Assembly (NCBI GenBank): GCA_043228905.1
Contig: JBHGNT010000015.1
Location: 8,370,001 to 8,434,000 of the forward strand
DNA length: 64,000 nt
Origin: Azolla caroliniana
Lineage: Eukaryota > Polypodiophyta
Direction of reading: 5' to 3'
Of this stretch, positions 43,642 to 54,600 are shown in pieces (the first letter of the stretch is position 1; each line of letters opens with the position of its first letter). The notes below the pieces were generated by a model. It did no database searches. It was not told the origin of the DNA and saw nothing but the letters and a program-made list of their open reading frames with translations. A program made the position numbers and the translations under genes.

Positions 43642-44085
43642 ATCGTCGTCTGATCACTCTTAATCGCCTGTGTGTGCTTAGTTCTCTGTTCTCGTGAAAT
43701 GAGAGGGACTCTGCGAGGCGGAGGTTTTGTCTCTCCATGTTTGGCGCCTTTTCTCGATTCCCACGCATGCACGTTGTGTACTATAATAGTAGCCGGTTGA
43801 CACATGGTATGCTTTTAAATAGGCTTTGATTAGCCACCAACCACACACCTTTTCAAAGTGCTTGTTCGCTCCTCGCCTATGCATGATGATTTTATTTATT
43901 TATTTTATTTTTTTAAATAATTAAGCATTAGTCCCGGTTGTCTGGTAACACCGGGTCCTCTTGGTTGCCAGCCAATTGCTTGCCGCTTCCGGTTACCGCG
44001 TCGGTCTCCACATGGGCCCGTAATAGGGTTTAAGCCGGAACCCATTTACCCATTTGTCCAGTACTTCGCCGGCAAGCATGCCTAA
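43642..44085 (-). other. spacer between integrase and the extra ORF of A1
   Basis: About 440 bp without coding potential. It includes an AT-rich stretch (43889-43925) and CCGG-rich flanks. If the extra ORF was expressed from its own transcript, its signals should be here; none is recognisable. Confidence 0.5.
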
Positions 44086-44813
44086 CTAGTAAGAACTGTT
44101 GAATTCTCGCGTGATCCAGTATAGTCTGGTCCACCGGAACCGTAGCTTGCCCGACATCTTACCCATCCGGGTCTGAAACACAAGCACCGGCTTGCCGATT
44201 CCGAACAACATCTCATTGCCCTTCCGGTGCCGGTCGACGAATGCCTTCCTTCGTCGCTGCTCCAGTTCCAACTGCATGATACTCGCTATTCGATGCTCTT
44301 CCAGCTCACATAGTGTCGCCAATCGGATTTTCTCTGATTCCTTTTCACTCAGTCACTCCCGGACCTATATCCGTAAGCTCGGTACTTGAAATTCAATCGG
44401 CATCACTGCTTCTTGTCCGAACGCTAACTGGAATGGTGTTGTCCTGATGCTCGTTTTATACGCCATCCAGTAAGCCCATAATGCACTGTGCAACTTCGTG
44501 TCACGATCGGTCCGGTTCACATTGACGATCTTCCGGAGGATGTTCTGTAGTTTCTTGTTAGTGGACTCGGCCAGTCCATTCGCCTGCGGGTAGTACGGAG
44601 TGTTGCGCTTGTGTATTACTGCGTAGAACGTTGTTAGGCTCTCCACTACTTGACCGAGGAAGTGTCCACCTTGGTCGTTAATTAATTCGATTGGACATCC
44701 GTAACGGCACTAGATGTACTCGTAAAGGAACTTCGCCGTTGATGCCGCGGTATTGTCTCGCAAAGGCTTGGCCTCTACCCACTTGGTGCAATAATCCGTA
44801 GCGACAATGACGT
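44086..44813 (-). pseudogene. gypsy A1 integrase, C-terminal two thirds
   Basis: Starts at the gypsy C insertion with [17 protein letters not shown] (first catalytic D), a stop, a second motif LINDQGGHF, then NTPYYPQANGLAESTNKKL (catalytic E), LWAYWMAYKTSIRTTPFQLA and the C-terminal RRKAFVDRHRKGN, ending NSSY at 44086. The zinc-binding HHCC part is missing. The core resembles non-chromodomain plant gypsy (Tat/Athila-type) integrases and no chromodomain follows. Confidence 0.83.
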
Positions 44814-45675
44814 TGTCATAGTGTAATTCGCACACTACGTGAAAAATGTATTTTTGTCCCTCCGGATGGGACAAGGAGGAACCGGTAAGGAGGACCCAGT
44901 AAGGAGAACTGGATGAAGGAGGAACTGGCAAGGAGGACCCGGTAAGGAGACCCAGATCAAGCAGAACCGGCAAGAGCCGGATAAAGAAGGCCGGTGAGAG
45001 TCTCTCACCGGATGGAGAGACAAATTTGTAAATAAAAGAAACGATCGTTACATACATAGGGCAAGATTCGAACCCTGTACCTTCACATAGACAAACCCCA
45101 ACCTTACCATTGTACTAACTTATCGTAAGTGTTTTAAATATAGATTTAATATATATAAGACCTTTATTTACGCCTACCTTTATTAGAAGGTAAGTCATGC
45201 ATTTTTAGAATGCGTGAATACTTTATTCATAAGAAAAATGTATACCAATAAAAAATTGCTCGTGCACATCTAGCAAGCATGAGCACTATATTTAGGAAAT
45301 AAAAGCATAGTGTAAAAATCAACTCATGCACATTTAGTGTGCATGAACACTTTAGAAAAAGCATGAAGCTATGCTTAGCCTCTTCCATCCTTATATAAGG
45401 AGGAGAGAAAGATGTATGGGGTTGTTGATTTTTTTACAAGGATTGATCAATCTAATAAATTCGTGGGATTCACGCGTTTATCTTCAAAATTCTCTTTCTT
45501 ACAATCTAAATATTGATTAAATACACTAAACATGTGGGATTCACAAGTTTTATTTCTTACTTCTCTTTCTACCTATTCATAACTAGCCTTATATTGTATT
45601 TTTCTTTCTCCTAGTCCAAAACCTCAGTGGTTCCCACCTGACTCACGCAACAATCCGGAGCTGAAAGGCATGACA
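44814..45675 (+). repeat. 5' LTR of gypsy C (862 bp)
   Basis: Starts TGTCATAGTGTAATTCG, ends AAAGGCATGACA. It holds GGAACCGGTAAGGAGGACCC-type short repeats (44876-45000), an antisense tRNA-like box pair (45065-45117) and a TTATATAAGG box near 45394. CAAGTGGTGAACCCGAC follows as the probable primer site. Confidence 0.9.
45065..45117 (-). promoter_or_regulatory. antisense tRNA-like A and B boxes in the C 5' LTR
   Basis: On the minus strand, A-box-like TAGTACAATGG (45117-45107) and B-box-like GGTTCGAATC (45074-45065) lie 32 bases apart. The B box matches the Pol III consensus GGTTCGANNC. The direction is opposite to the retrotransposon. Confidence 0.6.
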
Positions 45676-45692
45676 CAAGTGGTGAACCCGAC

Positions 45693-46775
45693 ATGAAACC
45701 GGGTAGCAAGGAGATGGAAAATCAACCGGGAGCTAACAACATGATGGCGATGTTTGAGCGGATGCTACAAAAAGAACACGTGATGTCGAAGATTGCGGTG
45801 GCAATAGAGCGGCTCGTGCAACTCAACGAGCAACTCAACGGGAATGACATGTCACGATATTTGCGAGATTACAAGGCGGAAATGCTACGGTGCGGAATTT
45901 CGGAAGGACTGCAAGTGACGTCCTTCAACCGGGTGGTGACCGACGGGCTTCAAGGGAGTATCCATGGGATACGGCAGCAAAATCCGATGTGGGAGGCATT
46001 TGAAGAGGCGCTAAAGACCACATTCGCCATTGAGGACTCCTCCAAGGCAACGAGGAGGGCATTCGAAGATTGGGTGGAAACACCGGAGAAGGGGATGAAG
46101 GTCCTCGATGTGTTTTCGTCATTTGAAAGTCGGTTCGGGAGGTTGTCTGTGAGAGATCAAGCTATCCTCGCACCGGACAAAGTGATCATGTTCCTACGAG
46201 CCGTGGACATCTAGGACCGGAAAGATCTTGGGTTGCTTTTGGAGGACACGACCACTGAGAGTAGCCTCACCGAACATGGGAAAGCATGCGGGATATCGTC
46301 GTGTGATACACGAAGAGGCGGCAATGGCTTGCTAGCGAAGAAAAGAGGGTTTCAGAACCGATTCCGAAACAGAGATCCGGATTGGAAGACCATCAACCGA
46401 GGGCTTGGGAGACTACGACCGAGAAGGGAATCGATGCAACCACGGTGGAGCAATTGCTAAAAGAAATGAAGAATCTGAAAATCGCAATGGTAAAGAAGTC
46501 GGATGACTGTCCCACAAGCTCCAAGTATATGGACCGTCGGTGCATCTGGTGCGATAGCACCGAACATGATTGGAGGGATTGCGACGAGCACAAGGAGGTG
46601 TTACGATGGGATCATATCTACTACAAAGGAAATCGGATCCATTCGATGGACTCTCGAAAGCCACTCCAAACAAACTTCTGGAAAGGCGGCATGAAGAAGG
46701 TCCTCGAGGAGGAAATAGTGACAAATGCGGGAATAAGTGTGGGTGAGTCATCGGGAGCAAAGGCGTCTTTTTGAC
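45693..46775 (+). pseudogene. gypsy C gag
   Basis: ATG at 45693, 17 bases after the 5' LTR; MKPGSKEMENQPG, then FERMLQKEHVMSKIAVAIE, YLRDYKAEMLRCG and WEAFEEALKTTFAIED, a gag capsid-like helical domain open to a stop at 46214. After frame changes a CCHC knuckle CIWCDSTEHDWRDC (about 46539-46580) follows, with FWKGGMKKVLEEEIV near 46680. The end is at 46773. Structure is typical of gypsy gag; the sequence group is one I associate with spore-bearing plants, without certainty. Confidence 0.82.
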
Positions 46776-48330
46776 TGGATGTGCTAGAAAACCCCGAGAA
46801 GACCGACTCCAATGAGACCCGAAGCACGGCAGAAGGCATCCGTGAAGCTACAGGATGGGAGTGCCCCGTCGATAAGAATAGTGTGTATGTAGACGAGAAA
46901 CGACGGCGCACGGATGATGCGGCCGGGCCATTGAAGACATCGGAAAGTTGGAACTCCGGAGGGAAGGGAAAAGAAAAATGATTCTGGTATTCAAGCTCCT
47001 CGGACATCGAACAACAAACGGACTTGAAAAAGGTGTTCGAGGAGAGAATTCTCGATAGCCGGGTAGAATTTTCGCTTCGGGAATTACCCGGAATAGCAAA
47101 GGAGTTCCACGAACTTTTTGTGGATCTCGTGAAGAGAAAAAGACAAAGTATGGAGGAAAATGCTCCAAGGGTGAATGCAAATACTGTTTTAATGAATGAC
47201 ATCGAATTGGAGGACAAAATTCCGAACTCCCACTACACAAGGCCACATTGGGCACGTGCAACTACGGAGACTCCGATCCGAATTGGCAACATCAAAGAGC
47301 TTGTGCGCATTGATTGATCACGGATCGGAGATCAATTTGATGTCCAAGGAGTTCTACCGGAAGGGGAAGTGGCCTATAAACACTAACCATGGATAGAAGA
47401 TCCACGCAGCCACTAAAGCAATGGAACATCTATTTGCGGCTTGTCCGGATGTGACGATGAAGATCGGGGATGTCGAGATTGACCAAAATTTCTTCGTACA
47501 AGACGAGGTCTCACATTCCGTGATCCTCAAGCAACCCTTTATCACGGCTTCACGAATGGAGACAAAGGTGCTCAATAGCGGTGCGACTTTCGCACGAATT
47601 TGGAGCCAAAGCGGAGGGAAATCCGTCCAATTCCTAACTGTGCCTGCAAATCATGAAAGGAACAAGAGAGAGCTCTTGTCCCAAACAAGGATGGATTTTT
47701 AGAGCAGACTGTTGCGGAGTGGGGAAGTGATAGTCTGAGAAGACCTGATACCCCACACAGGAAGAAAACTCTCGAAGCAAAACAAGTACGAATCGGTCCG
47801 GATGGGGCATCTACGTACACGGCTGTAACTAGAGGAAAGAAGAAAGAATACCGTAAGGTAGAGGATAAGTTGCGTTCGGCATCAATAATAAAAGAAGACG
47901 AAGAAATCCTGGGGGTAGTCGAAGAAGTGTTCTATGGGAGCACGCTACAATGGCTTGAAGACCTTGTGGAGGATAAAAGCCAAGGACACTAGGTAGTCCC
48001 GGTGGAATCGGTCGAGATGTATGAGATCATTGCGAAAATGGGGCCGGATGTGCTCCGCAAAGAAGAAGCAATGGTAAGTACGAAATACAAGACCGTGGAG
48101 AAGAATGTGAAACTGGCCGCGGGACCGTTACCCGCCGATAGCGAGCAAAAGAGAAAAGAAGTCTCGGGAGATCCGACACTTCAGAAGTCCGTGGATATCA
48201 GACATGCCTTCACGGATGAGACCCGGAAGAAACTTCAGATCTATGGAGGTGGTTTCCTTTTACAAAATGAAGAAGAAAGATTCCGCGGGATGTTGGAATA
48301 ACATGGGAAAGCATTTGCATTCACATTGTT
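46776..48330 (+). pseudogene. gypsy C protease and linker to RT
   Basis: LREKPGIAKEFHELFVDLVKR-like sequence (47060-47140) leads to the protease ALIDHGSEINLMSKEFY near 47302-47350, where the usual D-S/T-G reads DHG. After a stop come DVEIDQNFFVQDEVSHSVIL and RIWSQSGGKSVQFL, then a stop at 47700. The linker 48002-48300 has YGGGFLLQNEEERFRGMLE, the usual approach to RT in this group. Several stops. Confidence 0.75.
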
Positions 48331-49577
48331 GAAGGAGATAGGGTGTGTTGATCTGAAGATAGTGGAGCTGATGGTGATCTTCACTATTGATCATGTGTTG
48401 TGAAACCTGAAGCCGATTCCGGTGCCACATGCGCATATTCCGAAAGTCATCGACTTGGGGATTCTAGAGCCATCAAATGCTCCATACTCAAATCGATGGT
48501 TTACGGTTCCGAAGAAGAATGGGTCACTCCAGTTTATTCAAGACTTGCAACCGGTGAACAAGGTCACGATCCGGAACTTGCGAATTTGCGAAAGCATTTT
48601 CCGGATGCGCGATATACTCCATCGGATACCTATACTCCGGGTATGACCAATTCCAACTAGCCGTGGAGATCCGAGACATCACTACCATGCGTACAACGAT
48701 AGGATTAGTCTGAATGTGCACACTATCACAAGGAGTGACAAACTCGGTTGCACATATGATGAATGCGATGAACAAGGTGCTTCGAGATTGCATTCCGGAG
48801 ATAACGATGTCGTTCCTAGATGACATTCCGATGAAAGGATGCGCGGTAGAAGAAAAAGATGAAACTATGGATGATCGGGGATGCCGAAAGTTGGTAGTCG
48901 ACCATATTCGTGATTGCGAGAAAGTGCTTCGAAAGTTAGAAGATGTGCACCTAACACTTTCTGGGGAGAAATCGGCATTCGGGCAAGAAGAGATATTGGT
49001 AGTCGGACATCTATGTGGGCCCTACGGCCGAAGACTGTCACCAACCAAGATCGATGTGATTCAAGCTATGAAAGATGTATGCGAATCACAATCCGAAGTC
49101 CGAAGGTTTCTTGGATCTTGTGCATTTTATCACATATGGATTTCGCACTATGCACATATTGCGGACCCACTCTATCACTTATTGCGGAAGGGGAAGAAGT
49201 TCGAATGGAAACCGAAACACACCAAGGCCATGAAGAAGCTCAAGAAAACATTACGGAGGGCTGAAGCACTTAAGAAGCCAAGCTATGAGCGACCAATCAT
49301 AGTAACGGTTGATACAAGTCCAACTGGGATCGGATGGGTCATCAATCAAGCCGACTCGGATGGGTTGCGATATCCGATTCGATTCGGAGCAAAGGTTCTC
49401 AACGAAAGGCAACACGGATATGCACAATTCAAAAGAGAATTATGGGGAGTCGTGTCGGCAATCAAATCGGATCGAGATTATTTGATCGGAGCCAAAGTAG
49501 TGATCGAAACGGATTGTCTTCTGATACTCGGGATGATGCAGTGTTGCACAATACCGGATGTGGCTATGCTAAGATGA
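48331..49577 (+). pseudogene. gypsy C reverse transcriptase-RNase H
   Basis: RT start PVPHAHIPKVIDLGILEPSN, WFTVPKKNGSLQFIQDLQPVN; a frame-broken middle (YDQFQLAVEIRDITTM region near 48640-48690); then an open stretch 48714-49575 with NKVLRDCIPEITMSFLDDIP. The catalytic box is FLDD instead of YxDD, as in related elements. Also LSGEKSAFGQEEILVVGHL, RRFLGSCAFYHIWISHYA, and RNase H TVDTSPTGIGWVIN and RELWGVVSAIKSDRDYLIGA. It ends at a stop after the RNase H core. Confidence 0.85.
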
Positions 49578-51194
49578 ATTGCATATGTTAAGTCGCTTAA
49601 CCCGCATGTACGACATATCTCTAGAAAAGACAACGCGGTAAAGGATATGCTATCAAGGGCTCGGTTCGGAGATGACATAGCCGAATCCGATAATGAAGAA
49701 GTTTCTGAAGACTGCTTTGCTTCGAAGCACATATGCCGAGAAAATGTAATCCGAGAATTCTGAGAAGAAGAATACGAGGGAGAAAAGTTGATGATCGGGA
49801 AGGTGCTACAAGAGATTGAGGAATCATCGGACGATAAAGAGAAGAGAGCCGAGATCCGAAGGAAGAAGAGGCAAGTCCAAAAGTTCTTCTTGAAAAATGG
49901 ATTAATATGGAGGGAGCCGAAAAGACCGGATGGCATACCACTTCAGGTAGTTGGGGTGAAAGAGCAACAAAACCGGATAATGTCCGAGTTTCACAAATCC
50001 GATTGGGCTGGACATTGAGGAACATGGGCAACTTTTGTGAAAATCATACAAAAATATTGGTGGAAGAATATGTACAAAGATATAGCGGAGTTCACGGAAA
50101 GCTGCGAGAAGTGTCAAATCTACTCCAGAGTTCGACACTAAGATGACTTACATCCGACATTCTCACCGACAATCAACTTCAAATGGATGGTCGACATTGT
50201 AGCCATGCCAACCGGGATCGAACAAAAGAAGTACTTGGTGTTAGCTCGAGAATATCTCACAAACCAAGTAGAAGGTCGGGCGCTACGAAGGAAAACGTGT
50301 TCTGCGGTATGCCAATTTCTTTTGGAGGAGGTGTTTTGCAGGTATGGGTGCGTAGGACAAGTGATTGCGGATCGGGGAGAACTTGACTATGATAAAGCTA
50401 GGGAATTCTTCACAAAACATGGAGTTCGGTTAACACTAACAACGACATACAATCCGGAGGCCAACGGGAAAATCGAACTAGGACATAGTCTGATCGTCAA
50501 AGCACTTGCCAAAGCATGTGACGGAAGGGTGAAGGATTGGCCCGCATATCCCGTATGCACTATGGGCGGATCAGATGACGCATAGCTCCGTAACCGGTTA
50601 TATGCCGACATAACTCATGACCGGACAAGCACTAGTAATGCCGACGGAAACCGCGATCGCGACATGGACAATGCTATCGTGGAAGGAAGAGATGAGTCGG
50701 GAAGAACGACTAGCGGTTTGGATACGACAACTAGAGGGAAGATCAGAAGACATAGAGGAAGCAACACGCCGACAAGAAGAAGCGCAATTCCCAAACAAAA
50801 GCTGGTTCAACACAAAGCACTGACTACGACCATGGAAGATTGAAGAAGGAGATTGGGTGATTGTCTATGACAGTAGTTTGAATCATTAACATACAATGAT
50901 ACGGAAGTTCGCGAAAAGGTGGTTTGGGCCATATGAGGTTCGGAAAGTTTTCGACAATGGAACTTACCGACTATGCGAGTTGGATGGAACGATACTACAA
51001 GTGCCTATAACAAGGAAACGGGTAAAGATCTTCAAGAAGTGGAGTGACGACGAATCTTATGTAACCCTAGACAAGACCGACAACGAGGAGCAACCGGACA
51101 AAGATCGTGGTGATGCGGAAAGGGAAGAAAGTGGACTTCAACTCGTAGACGACATAAGGGAAGAATCGGAGAGTGCTACGGATGAAGGTGAATA
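49578..51194 (+). pseudogene. gypsy C integrase
   Basis: N-terminal zinc domain is frame-broken (FHKSDWAGH, FTESCEKCQIYSRV near 49990-50130). The core has MVDIVAMPTGIEQKKYLVLA (first D), QVIADRGELDYDKAREFF (second D) and YNPEANGKIELGHSLI (E), ending at a stop at 50583. The C-terminal part 50896-51192 has MIRKFAKRWFGPYEVRKVFD, a GPY/F module, and an acidic tail. No chromodomain seen. Three or more frame changes. Confidence 0.82.
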
Positions 51195-51251
51195 ATGAGC
51201 ATCAGGAACTTTAGCACATACCGGAGGATGTGCGGGTTCGGAGGGGGCGAG

Positions 51252-52097
51252 TGTCATAGTGTGTGTAATTCGCAAACTACGTGAAAAATGCATTTTTGTC
51301 CCTCCAGATGGGACAAGGAGGAACCGGTAAGGAGAACCGGATGAAGGAGGAACTGGCAAGGAGGACCCGGTAAGAACCGGATCAAGCAGAACCGGCAAGA
51401 GCTGGATAAAGAAGGCGGGTGAGAGTCTCTCACTGGATGGAGAGACAAATTTGTAAATAAAAGAAAAGATCGTTACATGCATAAGGCAAGATCTAAACCC
51501 TGTACCTCCTCGTAGACAAACCCCAACCTTACTATTGTACTAACTTATCCTAAGTGATCTAAATATAGATTTAATACGTATAAGACCTTTATTTACGCCT
51601 ACCTTTAAAGGTAAGTCATGCATTTTTAGAATACGTGAATACTTTATTCATAAGAAAAATGTATACCAATAAAAAATTACTCGTGCACATCTAAGTGAGC
51701 ATGAGCACTATATTTAGGAAATAAAAGCATAGTGTAAAAATCAACTCATGCACATTTAGTGTGCATGAACACTTTAGAAAAAGCATGAAGCTATGCTTAG
51801 CCTCTTCCATCCTTATATAAGGGTGAGAGAAAGATGTATGGGTTTGTTGACTTTTTTACAAGGATTGATCAATCTAATATATTTGTGGGATTCATGAGTT
51901 TATCATAAAAATTCTCTTTCTTACAATCTAAATATTGATTAAATACATTAAACACGTGGGATTCACAAGTTTTATTTCTTACTTCTCTTTCTACCTATTC
52001 ATAACTAGCCTTATATTGTATTTTCCTTTCGCCTAGTCCAAAACCTCAGTGGTTCCCACCCGACTCACGCAACAATCCGGAGCTGAAAGGCATGACA
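51252..52097 (+). repeat. 3' LTR of gypsy C (846 bp)
   Basis: Starts TGTCATAGTGTGTG, ends AAAGGCATGACA. It is slightly shorter than the 5' LTR through small deletions in the GGAACCGGTAAGG block. The antisense B box here is decayed (GGTTTAGATC, near 51490-51499). Confidence 0.9.
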
Positions 52098-52740
52098 GCG
52101 TCGACAAACACATGAAACTCTTTGGACTAGTCCAGGGGTTGTACTACTGGTGCTTGCGATAGTAGTACTTTTAGCGCGTAGCAAGCGTCATCCTCTGTAG
52201 CCATCCATTGAAATGGTGTTTGGTGAACCGCAACATGCAGCGGTGTTGCAAGATCTGCCAAATACCGGAGCATCCGGCTATGCCACCGGATTTGTCCGAA
52301 GAATTTGCTTAATGCTTTGGCCATCGGTGGTGCCGGTGCCTCCAGAATTGCCCTGACTTTGTCAGGGTGTACTGCTATCCCGTCCTTGCTAACAATTTGA
52401 CCAAGTAGCATACCACTAGTCACCCCGAACACATACTTTGCCGGGTTCAAGCTTAGCCGGTACCCCCTGCATTTCTCTAGGCATAACCGGAGATTGTCTA
52501 GGTGTTCCCCTTGCCGGCTATACACCGCGAAGTCGTCTAGAAACACCTGCATAAACGCCGGGATGAACTCTCCAAATATTTCCATGATTTTCCACTAAAG
52601 GTAGCCGGCGACGTTTTGAGTCGAAACATCATCACTATGGCAACAAAAACTCCCCACTCGGTAATGAATGCCGTCTTTTCTTGGTCATCGAGGTGCATCC
52701 GTATTTGATTGTAACCGTTGAATATGTCTAGGAAGCTATA
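52098..52740 (-). pseudogene. gypsy A1 RT, second part, to start of RNase H
   Basis: Reads from 52740: YSFLDIFNGYNQIRMHLDD, EKTAFITEWGVFVAIVM, frame change, then AFMQVFLDDFAVYSRQGEH (catalytic FLDD), KCRGYRLSLNPAKYVFGV, GQIVSKDGIAVHPDKVRAIL and FFGQIRWHSRMLRYLADLA, to PVVQPLD, a stop, and the first RNase H residues FVDA at the C junction. The remainder of RNase H and the integrase N terminus are missing. Confidence 0.85.
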
Positions 52741-52938
52741 TGTCGAATACAAATGTATAATGGACGTATTCACACTATTCTCTTAGAGAGCCCAAGTTCG
52801 GGCTATTTCTGTAAATAACATAAAGGGCAGTTGCCCTATGTGAGTCACTATATAAAGTGACTTTGTAACCCTTTGTAAAGGTTGGTTGTTCATTGTTGTA
52901 ACTGTTGCCCTTTTATGAATATAGATATATGCTTTGTG

Positions 52939-52974
<36 letters not shown>

Positions 52975-53078
52975 TGTACATATTTTGTTCTTGCCTCTCT
53001 CATACGCAGGTATTTTCTTCCTCACAGATTCATACTGTGTGATTTCTTCTGCACTGACGGCTTTGTTCATTCCCTACA
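52741..53078 (+). repeat. 5' LTR of copia E (338 bp)
   Basis: Starts TGTCGAATACAAATG, ends CATTCCCTACA. TATATAAA box at 52849-52856; (CT)n at about 52940-52970, about 92 bp downstream. Small inverted repeat GGGCAGTTGCCC near 52825. Confidence 0.94.
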
Positions 53079-53080
53079 TT

Positions 53081-53092
53081 TGGTATCAGAGC
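53081..53092 (+). other. primer binding site of copia E
   Basis: TGGTATCAGAGC, complementary to initiator tRNA-Met, two bases after the LTR. Confidence 0.95.
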
Positions 53093-53786
53093 TTGGATGT
53101 CCTTCATCCTGCTGCCAGCCACCATTCGAATCTTTGGATCACAACATTCTGTTTTTTTTTGCTTTGTATTTGAAGAAACAGAGAAGAGAGAAGAAGAAGA
53201 AAAAACGAGGCTTGCATCTCATCGCGTTAGATCATCTTTGCTTGGAGTAAGCCAGCCGGCTGTACTCTGTTCCTTGTGATCGTAACCGCTCGAGGTGAAA
53301 TCCCCTTGTGCAACATTGACATGATCGTGCTCCACTCGGTTAAACGGCATCCGAACAGGTCATCGAACGCTGCTCGCCGCCCGTTGTAACCACTCAGTGC
53401 AGATCGGTCTCAAGACAACAACCCCAATTTGTGCTTCATCCGGCTGATCGACATTCGGGAGGATCAATTGGATCCGTCTCTCTCGTTGCTGCAGTCACCC
53501 GAAGCAGAATCGGTCCAGACAATCGGTTTCAATAATTGGTATTTGGCATATATATTCGGAAGCGAACCGGGCTCACTCTGACTCGGCAACATTTGGGAAG
53601 ACCAGTCGGTTCTGTCCCTCAAGTTACCGGAGTCAATTCGAGCAAGTTCAACAATACATATATCCGAAGCCGAACCAACTCGGGTTAAAATCCGACTAGA
53701 ACAATATCGGGTGAGCCGACCGACTGCACTCCAACAAGGTTCGTAGTCAACTCCGAACCGAGCTTCGTCAACCGAAACCGAATCTG
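53093..53786 (+). other. long untranslated leader of copia E
   Basis: About 690 bp between primer site and gag ATG, without coding content. Rich in CCG and TCGG words like the coding region, and longer than the short leaders of F2 (about 15 bases) and gypsy C. Confidence 0.6.
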
Positions 53787-54600
53787 ATGGCATCAACATC
53801 CGGCTCATCGGAAATGAGACTAAGGAGGTTCGACGGTTCGAACTTCAATTTTTGGAAGGAGCAAATGCAGGACTATCTTATAGTCAAGGGTCAGATCGAT
53901 CCGATTGAGAATGAAACTGCTCCAGAAATATACAAGGCAAATGAGTGGCAGAAGCTAGACAGAATCGTCCGCGTCACGATTCGGATGCACCTGTCGGAGT
54001 TAGTGTACTTCACAGTGCAATCATGCACGACAGCCTTCGAACTTTGGAAGAAGCTGTCGGAAACCTAAGAAAAGAAGGTCGCCTCAACGAAGATGTATTT
54101 GATCTAGCGCCTCTACAACTGGCAGATGAAAGACTCCGATTTGGTTCAGGCACACCTTAACGAGTACGAAAGTTTGAGCTCCCAAATCTCGTCACAGGGG
54201 ACGACAATCGAGGATGAACTCAGAGCAATGATACTCATGAGCAGTCTCCCCTCCTCTTGGGAAACCTTCGTTACAACTGTGTGCAACGCTTCTACGACTG
54301 CCATCAAGTACTTCGAAGTCACAAGTGCAATCCTGACTGAAGCAGCCTGGAGAAAGTCTTTCACCAAAGACTCGGCAGAAGAAGCCTATGTAGTACAAGG
54401 TTCGACCGACTGATCGAACAACCGGGGAAGAAGTTCTTCCCGACCGCCGACAAATCAGCGAAGCCGCATCAAGTCCCGGGAAACCCGAATCTGCAACTAT
54501 TGCAAGAAACCGGGACACATCAAGGCCGACTATCGGGTACTCAAGTCAAAGACAGACAAAGCTCAGAGAGCTGATCAAAGGAGTAACCGGCATGAGGAAG
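53787..54600 (+). pseudogene. copia E gag
   Basis: ATG at 53787: MASTSGSSEMRLRRFDGSNF, WKEQMQDYLIVKGQ, FELWKKLSET, then a stop at 54066 and a shifted frame. It continues from about 54126 with LNEYESLSSQISSQGTTIED, LMSSLPSSWETFVTTV and SAILTEAAWRKS to a stop near 54413. The zinc knuckle is CNYCKKPGHIKADY (about 54490-54531): the last Cys of CX2CX4HX4C has become Tyr. Confidence 0.87.

Larger units (their letters stand above)
44814..52097 (+). mobile_element. Ty3/gypsy family C (7284 bp)
   Basis: Complete plus-strand element with LTRs 44814-45675 and 51252-52097, purine tract GGAGGGGGCGAG at 51240-51251, and terminal inverted TGTCAT/ATGACA. Flanks ACGT (44810-44813) and GCGT (52098-52101) suggest a 4-bp duplication with one change; the solo C LTR elsewhere has a clean 4-bp CCGT. 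It encodes gag, protease, RT, RNase H and integrase with many interruptions. It sits in A1 between RNase H and integrase sequence. Confidence 0.9.
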
